Assembly (NCBI GenBank): GCA_043289735.1
Contig: CP171343.1
Location: forward strand, 62,001-126,000
Direction: 5' to 3'
Source: Acetilactobacillus jinshanensis_A
GTDB taxonomy: Bacteria; Bacillota; Bacilli; Lactobacillales; Lactobacillaceae
DNA: 64,000 bases
Shown here: positions 60,119 through 64,000 of the stretch, piece after piece
How the letters are laid out: every line of letters begins with the position of its first letter
How positions within the stretch are numbered: the stretch's first letter is position 1
Program-made: the position numbers and the translations under genes
The notes under the pieces: model-generated
The model's input: only the letters and a program-made list of their open reading frames with translations
What the model was told of the DNA's origin: nothing
Databases searched by the model: none

Positions 60119-60414
60119 TTGAAAATTCGTATTAATAAATGGCTAGGCTGTGGATTAGCAATTCCGAACCAGGGCTATACGAATTACGTGACGGGACAGA
60201 ATGCGTTGTATACGAAGATCGTTTCGTTGCGGCATTCCGTTCGGGGATGGATGACGAAACTAACGCTCAGAATTCGATCATGGATCTGTATCCGCACCTA
60301 GATAATTTTGACATAGCGTTAACGGATGCTTACCGAGCTCAGAACGATCTGAATCGAGCTAATGATTTAGTAACCCGTTTAAACAGCATAATATTAATGC
60401 ACTATGGAATATAA
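60119..60414 (+). pseudogene. Hypothetical protein of about 98 aa, frameshifted near its start
   Basis: A TTG at 60119 behind GAGGTG starts MKIRINKWL; a one-base shift near 60145 leads to ARLWISNSEPGLYELRDGTE and DRFVAAFRSGMDDETNAQNS, ending at 60414. The product is acidic and soluble. Unknown family. Confidence 0.45.
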
Positions 60415-60424
60415 ACGTTAATGA

Positions 60425-60454
60425 TTGAATCTAATTTCCGGTTTCCGTTATAAT
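60425..60454 (+). promoter_or_regulatory. Promoter of the aldo/keto reductase gene
   Basis: TTGAAT (60425-60430), an 18-nt spacer and TATAAT (60449-60454), 45 nt before the start. Confidence 0.65.
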
Positions 60455-60499
60455 AATAAATGTAGTCAAAAGTAAAGTTATCGAATCAGGAGGATTTAT

Positions 60500-61405
60500 A
60501 TGTCCGAAAGTTTAAGATCAACTACTAAATTAAATAACGGCGTTATGATGCCTCGCCTAGGCTTAGGTGTCTGGAAGACGGATAATAGCACCGCTAAAAA
60601 TTCGGTTAAGAACGCGATCGAACATGGTTATCATTTAATCGATACCGCTAAACAATACGGTAACGAATACGGTGTTGGCCAGGGTATTAAAGAGGCCATC
60701 GCCGAGACCGGAATTAACCGTAAAGAATTATTTATCACTTCTAAGCTATATAATGGTGATCAGGGTTACGCCAGCACTTTACACGCCATTAAAGGTACGT
60801 TGAAGCGTTTAGGTTTATCCTACCTTGATTTATATATTATGCACTGGCCGGTTGACGGTAAGTACATTGATACTTGGCGTGCAATGGAAAAGCTATATCA
60901 TGAAGGTTTAGTTCGTGCCATTGGAATTTCTAACTTCAGCGTGGCGCGAATGAAGAACCTATTAGCTCATTCTACCGTTACTCCAGCCGTTAACCAGATG
61001 GAATTCAATCCGATTAACCAGGAAAAGAAGATCATTGCTTTTGATGACTGGAAAGGTATTCAGACCGAAGCTTGGTCACCATTAGGTGGCGGTGAAGCCC
61101 TAGGTAATAAGACCATTAATAAGATTGCTAAGAAGCACGGCAAGTCCGCTGCTCAAGTTATCTTACGCTGGGACTGGGACCGTGGTATCGTTACCATTCC
61201 GAAGTCCGCTCACGAAAAGCGGATCGTTCAGAACAGTCAGATCTTTGATTTCCAGTTAAACGATGACGAAATCAAAGCCATTAACGACGTTGATCAGGAA
61301 AAGCGTTCTCTATGGTACGATAACTTTACCTGGCACAGTGCTAACGCTCCGTACACTGATCAAGTCGATCACTGGGACGATTCTCCTAAAGACTGGAAAG
61401 AATAA
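60500..61405 (+). CDS. Aldo/keto reductase
   Basis: A 301-aa NADPH-dependent reductase of the 2,5-diketo-gluconate/xylose reductase type. The catalytic set is visible: Asp and Tyr in HLIDTAKQYGNEYGVG (near residue 50), Lys in LFITSKLYNG (near 80) and His in DLYIMHWPVDG (near 112). The C-terminal cofactor motif is TIPKSAHEKRI. An AGGAGG site and its own promoter and terminator mark it as a single-gene unit. The substrate cannot be told. Confidence 0.92.
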   Translation: MSESLRSTTKLNNGVMMPRLGLGVWKTDNSTAKNSVKNAIEHGYHLIDTAKQYGNEYGVGQGIKEAIAETGINRKELFITSKLYNGDQGYASTLHAIKGTLKRLGLSYLDLYIMHWPVDGKYIDTWRAMEKLYHEGLVRAIGISNFSVARMKNLLAHSTVTPAVNQMEFNPINQEKKIIAFDDWKGIQTEAWSPLGGGEALGNKTINKIAKKHGKSAAQVILRWDWDRGIVTIPKSAHEKRIVQNSQIFDFQLNDDEIKAINDVDQEKRSLWYDNFTWHSANAPYTDQVDHWDDSPKDWKE

Positions 61406-61428
61406 ACTTAATTAAATAAGATCCTTTG

Positions 61429-61460
61429 ACGTCCGTAATTTGATTACGGGCGTTTTATTT
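61429..61460 (+). terminator. Terminator after the aldo/keto reductase
   Basis: ACGTCCGTAAT (61429-61439) pairs with ATTACGGGCGT (61443-61453), with one G-T pair, followed by Ts. Confidence 0.8.
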
Positions 61461-61578
61461 TGGTCCAATAAGCGTTATCATTTTATTTGATTGCTTGAAA
61501 TATGATATAGTCAAATTGGTCTGGAAAGGCCACTTAATTAAACGATTAATGAAACTGGTTAAAGCCAGAGGTGATAAC

Positions 61579-63024
61579 ATGTCAGAAAAGAATTTGACTT
61601 TGCATACCGATGCGTACGAACTCAGTATGATGCAGACTTACTGGGGTGAACATCTTCAGAATCGTCACGCGGTCTTTGAAATGTTCTTCAGAACCAATCC
61701 GTTCGGGAACGGGTACGCGATTTTTGCGGGCTTGCAACACGTGATTGAATACGTTAATCATTTAAAGTTTACCGATAGTGACATTAAATATTTAAAGAGT
61801 ACGGGTGACTTTAACCCGAAATTTTTAGATTACTTACGTCATTTTAAGTTTCACGGGACCATTCGTTCCGCTCACGAAGGCGATTTAGTCTTTGCTCATG
61901 AACCGATCGTTCAGGTCGAAGGCACCATTGTGGAATGTCAGCTGGTTGAGACCGCGATTTTAAACATGGTCAATTATCAGACGTTGGTTGCCACGAAAGC
62001 TTCCCGAATTCGGGCCGCGGCCGGTGACGATCCCATCATGGAATTCGGTAGCCGTCGTGCTCAGGAAGTCTCCGCTGCATTATGGGGCACTCGTGCCGCA
62101 TACATCGGTGGCTTTGATGCGACTTCGAACGTTTTAGCCGGTAAATTATTTGGCTTACCGATTGCCGGGACGCACGCTCATTCGTTAATCGAACTTTATG
62201 GTAATGATTACAAAGCTTTTAAGGCTTATGCTGAAACGCATCATAACTGTACGTTCTTAGTTGATACCTATGATACTTTAAAGAGCGGAGTTCCTGCCGC
62301 TATTCGGGTTGCAAAAGAGATGGGTGACCGGATCAACTTCCAGGCCGTTCGTTTGGATTCCGGTGATATGGCTTATTTATCTAAACGGGTCCGTCAGATG
62401 TTAGACGCGGCTGGTTTTACCAACACCAAGATCGTGGCTTCGAACGGCCTGGACGAAAACATTATTACCGATTTAAAGATGCAGCACGCCAAGATCAACG
62501 CCTGGGGCGTGGGCACCCAGTTAATCACCGCTTACGATCAGCCGAGCCTAGGCGGTGTCTATAAACTGGTGACGATTGATAACGGCCATGGCAAGATGCG
62601 CAACGCTATGAAGTTAACTAATAATCCTGCCAAGATTACCACTCCGGGCAAAAAACAGGTCTGGCGAATTACCAAGCGGAGGAATGGTAAATCCGAGGGG
62701 GACTACGTCACCATTGACGGTGAAGATCCCAACAACGAAAAGTCACTGTATATGTTCCATCCGCAGTATACTTATATCAACAAGACCTTGACTGATTTTA
62801 AGGCTGAACCGTTATTAAAGACCATTTTTAAGGATGGTAAACAGGTTTATCAAGAACCGTCGGTTGCTGATATTAAGCGTCATGCTAACGCTTCGTTAGC
62901 TTCGCTATGGCCTGAATATAAGCGTCAGTTGAATCCGCAGAAGTATCCGGTCGATCTATCCAAGAAATGCTGGGAAAATAAACAGAAGACCATTAAGAAA
63001 ATTCATAGTTATGTAAATAATTAA
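61579..63024 (+). CDS. pncB: Nicotinate phosphoribosyltransferase
   Basis: It forms nicotinate mononucleotide in NAD salvage, upstream of nadE's step. The 481-aa protein has TLHTDAYELSMMQTYW at the start, MEFGSRRAQEVSAALWGTRA near residue 155, GTHAHSLIELYG near 195 and VRLDSGDMAYLSK near 255. ATG 61579 behind AGAGGTGATAAC is preferred to the in-frame ATG at 61495, which has no site. Confidence 0.93.
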   Translation: MSEKNLTLHTDAYELSMMQTYWGEHLQNRHAVFEMFFRTNPFGNGYAIFAGLQHVIEYVNHLKFTDSDIKYLKSTGDFNPKFLDYLRHFKFHGTIRSAHEGDLVFAHEPIVQVEGTIVECQLVETAILNMVNYQTLVATKASRIRAAAGDDPIMEFGSRRAQEVSAALWGTRAAYIGGFDATSNVLAGKLFGLPIAGTHAHSLIELYGNDYKAFKAYAETHHNCTFLVDTYDTLKSGVPAAIRVAKEMGDRINFQAVRLDSGDMAYLSKRVRQMLDAAGFTNTKIVASNGLDENIITDLKMQHAKINAWGVGTQLITAYDQPSLGGVYKLVTIDNGHGKMRNAMKLTNNPAKITTPGKKQVWRITKRRNGKSEGDYVTIDGEDPNNEKSLYMFHPQYTYINKTLTDFKAEPLLKTIFKDGKQVYQEPSVADIKRHANASLASLWPEYKRQLNPQKYPVDLSKKCWENKQKTIKKIHSYVNN

Positions 63025-63079
63025 TTAGATAATTAAAAATTAAATCAAAAAACTTAAAGATCAATTATTCATTTGTTGA

Positions 63080-63614
63080 CTATTTCCATCCGTTACTTTT
63101 GAAATTCATTTTACTTTTAGGCAGTTTAGATACGAAGGGATTACCCGTGACGTAGTAGCGGAGTGGGGCGGTCGTCCATTTTCCTTTGTGCGGAACGCCG
63201 ATTCGTCCGGATCAAATCAATGTCCATTGCTGTGCATAACTTTCCGGGGCCGTTGGTTAAATTGATCCCTGTTTGGTGACGACGCCGTTGCATTAATTGG
63301 ATTCCGGAAGCTGGCTGAACACCGCGAATCAGAACTCCTTGTGGATTGCCAACCGGTTGAGTGATGAAATTCAGAAGGTTAGAACCGTACATGGTAAAGA
63401 CATAAATGGTGCCAGGTGCCATAAAAAGGGCTCGGTTCCATTTAGCTTTATGATTTTTATAGCCATGGGCCGCTTGATCTTTGGCTCCGACGTAAGCTTC
63501 CGTTTCGGTGATCCAGGCGCTGGTGTTATGATAGGTAATCCGTTTCCCCAATAGATCACGTGCTACGTCGGTGGTGGGCCGATGGTTAAAGAATTGGTCT
63601 AATGTAAATGACAC
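63080..63614 (-). pseudogene. mpg: DNA-3-methyladenine glycosylase, 3' frameshift
   Basis: An AAG/Mpg-family glycosylase that excises alkylated purines. It has NHRPTTDVARDLLGKRI at the start, the catalytic Glu in WITETEAYVGAKDQAAHGY (near residue 37), MYGSNLLNFIT and NLTNGPGKLCTAMDI. Near 63155 the frame shifts; the alternative frame gives RYYVTGNPFVSKLP, the expected C-terminus, with a stop at 63080. The catalytic part is complete. ATG 63614 has weak spacing to AAGA. Confidence 0.8.
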
Positions 63615-63671
63615 ATTTTCATCTTCTTTGTCTTGGATAGTCTTATTATATCATTTTATGAATTATCAACC

Positions 63672-63702
63672 TGTGGATAACTCATTGTGAAATTGCTATA
63701 AT
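63672..63702 (+). promoter_or_regulatory. Extended -10 promoter with a DnaA-box-like site
   Basis: TGCTATAAT (63694-63702) is an extended -10 element. TGTGGATAA (63672-63680), the complement of the DnaA box TTATCCACA, lies where the -35 region would be. Only one perfect box is seen. Confidence 0.45.
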
Positions 63703-63735
63703 TGAGCCCGTAATTAATTTTAAGGAGTGGATAAC

Positions 63736-64000
63736 TTGACTCGTAAGCCTCGTTTAGTTGGTTCGACTCTCGCGATTGCTGCTGCTTTCTGCTGGGGAAT
63801 TCAGGGCCCGATTTCGCAATTTCTTTTTCAGGACGCTTCGTATTCTCCCGAATGGCTGATGGGCGTTAAGGATTCGATTGCCGGCATTTTAATCTTATTG
63901 TTCGCCGGGTCTTGTCAGCATCAGCCGATTTTCAAGCTGTGGCATGATAAAAAACGTTTATTAACCTTTCTGTGTTACGCGATTCTAGGAATGGCGGCCG
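63736..64000 (+). CDS. DMT (EamA) family transporter, partial
   Basis: The frame starts at TTG 63736 behind AAGGAGTGG and runs off the window. The 88 visible residues contain two to three helices: LAIAAAFCWGIQGPISQFLF and SIAGILILLFAGSCQHQ, typical of the EamA start. The rest and the substrate are outside the window. Confidence 0.75.
   Translation, partial: MTRKPRLVGSTLAIAAAFCWGIQGPISQFLFQDASYSPEWLMGVKDSIAGILILLFAGSCQHQPIFKLWHDKKRLLTFLCYAILGMAA

Overview
The window comes from a low-GC Gram-positive bacterium of the Lactobacillaceae. Support for this: a lactobacillus-type 16S rRNA; KxYKxGKxW-type export signals; a fab/acc fatty-acid operon ending in fabI, a phosphopantetheinyl transferase, birA, fabZ and fabF; the rsmG-parA-parB-DUF951-ychF-DUF1129 block; a DUF4811 gene beside a multidrug permease; murT-gatD; and TTG/GTG starts behind strong Shine-Dalgarno sites. 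It looks like the heterofermentative, small-genome side of the family, but I cannot name the genus.

Layout. 1-4000: AT-rich accessory DNA with two decayed KxYKxGKxW surface-protein genes, a broken ImmA/IrrE peptidase and one IS3-family (IS150-like) element. 4000-11600: envelope genes: a split OatA-like O-acetyltransferase, an alkyltransferase-like gene, an EndA-type nuclease, an IscA-like protein, a MurJ/YtgP flippase and murT-gatD. 11600-16600: a DUF2075 ATPase, phosphoglucomutase and fhs. 16600-27200: one long same-strand run for type II fatty-acid synthesis, acetyl-CoA carboxylase, biotin ligase and ACP activation. 27200-31550: a TetR regulator facing an MMPL/RND exporter, then two small genes. 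31600-37100: a phosphopentomutase-like protein, rsmG, parA, parB, DUF951, ychF, DUF1129. 37100-42800: azlCD, cfa, gpmA, a split multidrug MFS gene and a short DUF4811. 42850-48660: a complete rRNA operon (16S, tRNA-Ile, tRNA-Ala, 23S, 5S, tRNA-Asn) followed by Thr, Tyr and Gln tRNAs. 48700-64000: a broken tagA-like gene, nadE, an SprT protein, a ThrB-like protein, tRNA-Leu, tmRNA, a broken sortase, then many small poorly known secreted or membrane proteins, and an aldo/keto reductase, pncB, mpg and the start of a DMT transporter.

Two patterns stand out. First, about 20 genes carry frameshifts, including normally essential ones (murT, gatD, the fab-operon phosphopantetheinyl transferase), and there are Ns at 11610-11611 and 43017-43019. 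Uncorrected assembly indels are the simplest cause for many; some, as in 1-4000 and the sortase/tagA genes, look like true decay. Second, several homologues lack the residues their families use for catalysis: GatD-like without its Cys, a FabZ-like protein without its His, a phosphopentomutase-like protein without metal ligands, an Ogt-like protein with PTHR instead of PCHR, and a ThrB-like protein with altered GHMP motifs. Substitutions, unlike indels, are not readily explained by the assembly, so these are the best leads. Other leads are a hairpin between the Shine-Dalgarno and start of fhs, a 120-nt tail-to-tail gene overlap, an inverted repeat around the lysozyme promoter, and a tRNA-Leu with an AAG anticodon. 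I found no CRISPR array, complete prophage or recognisable defence island.
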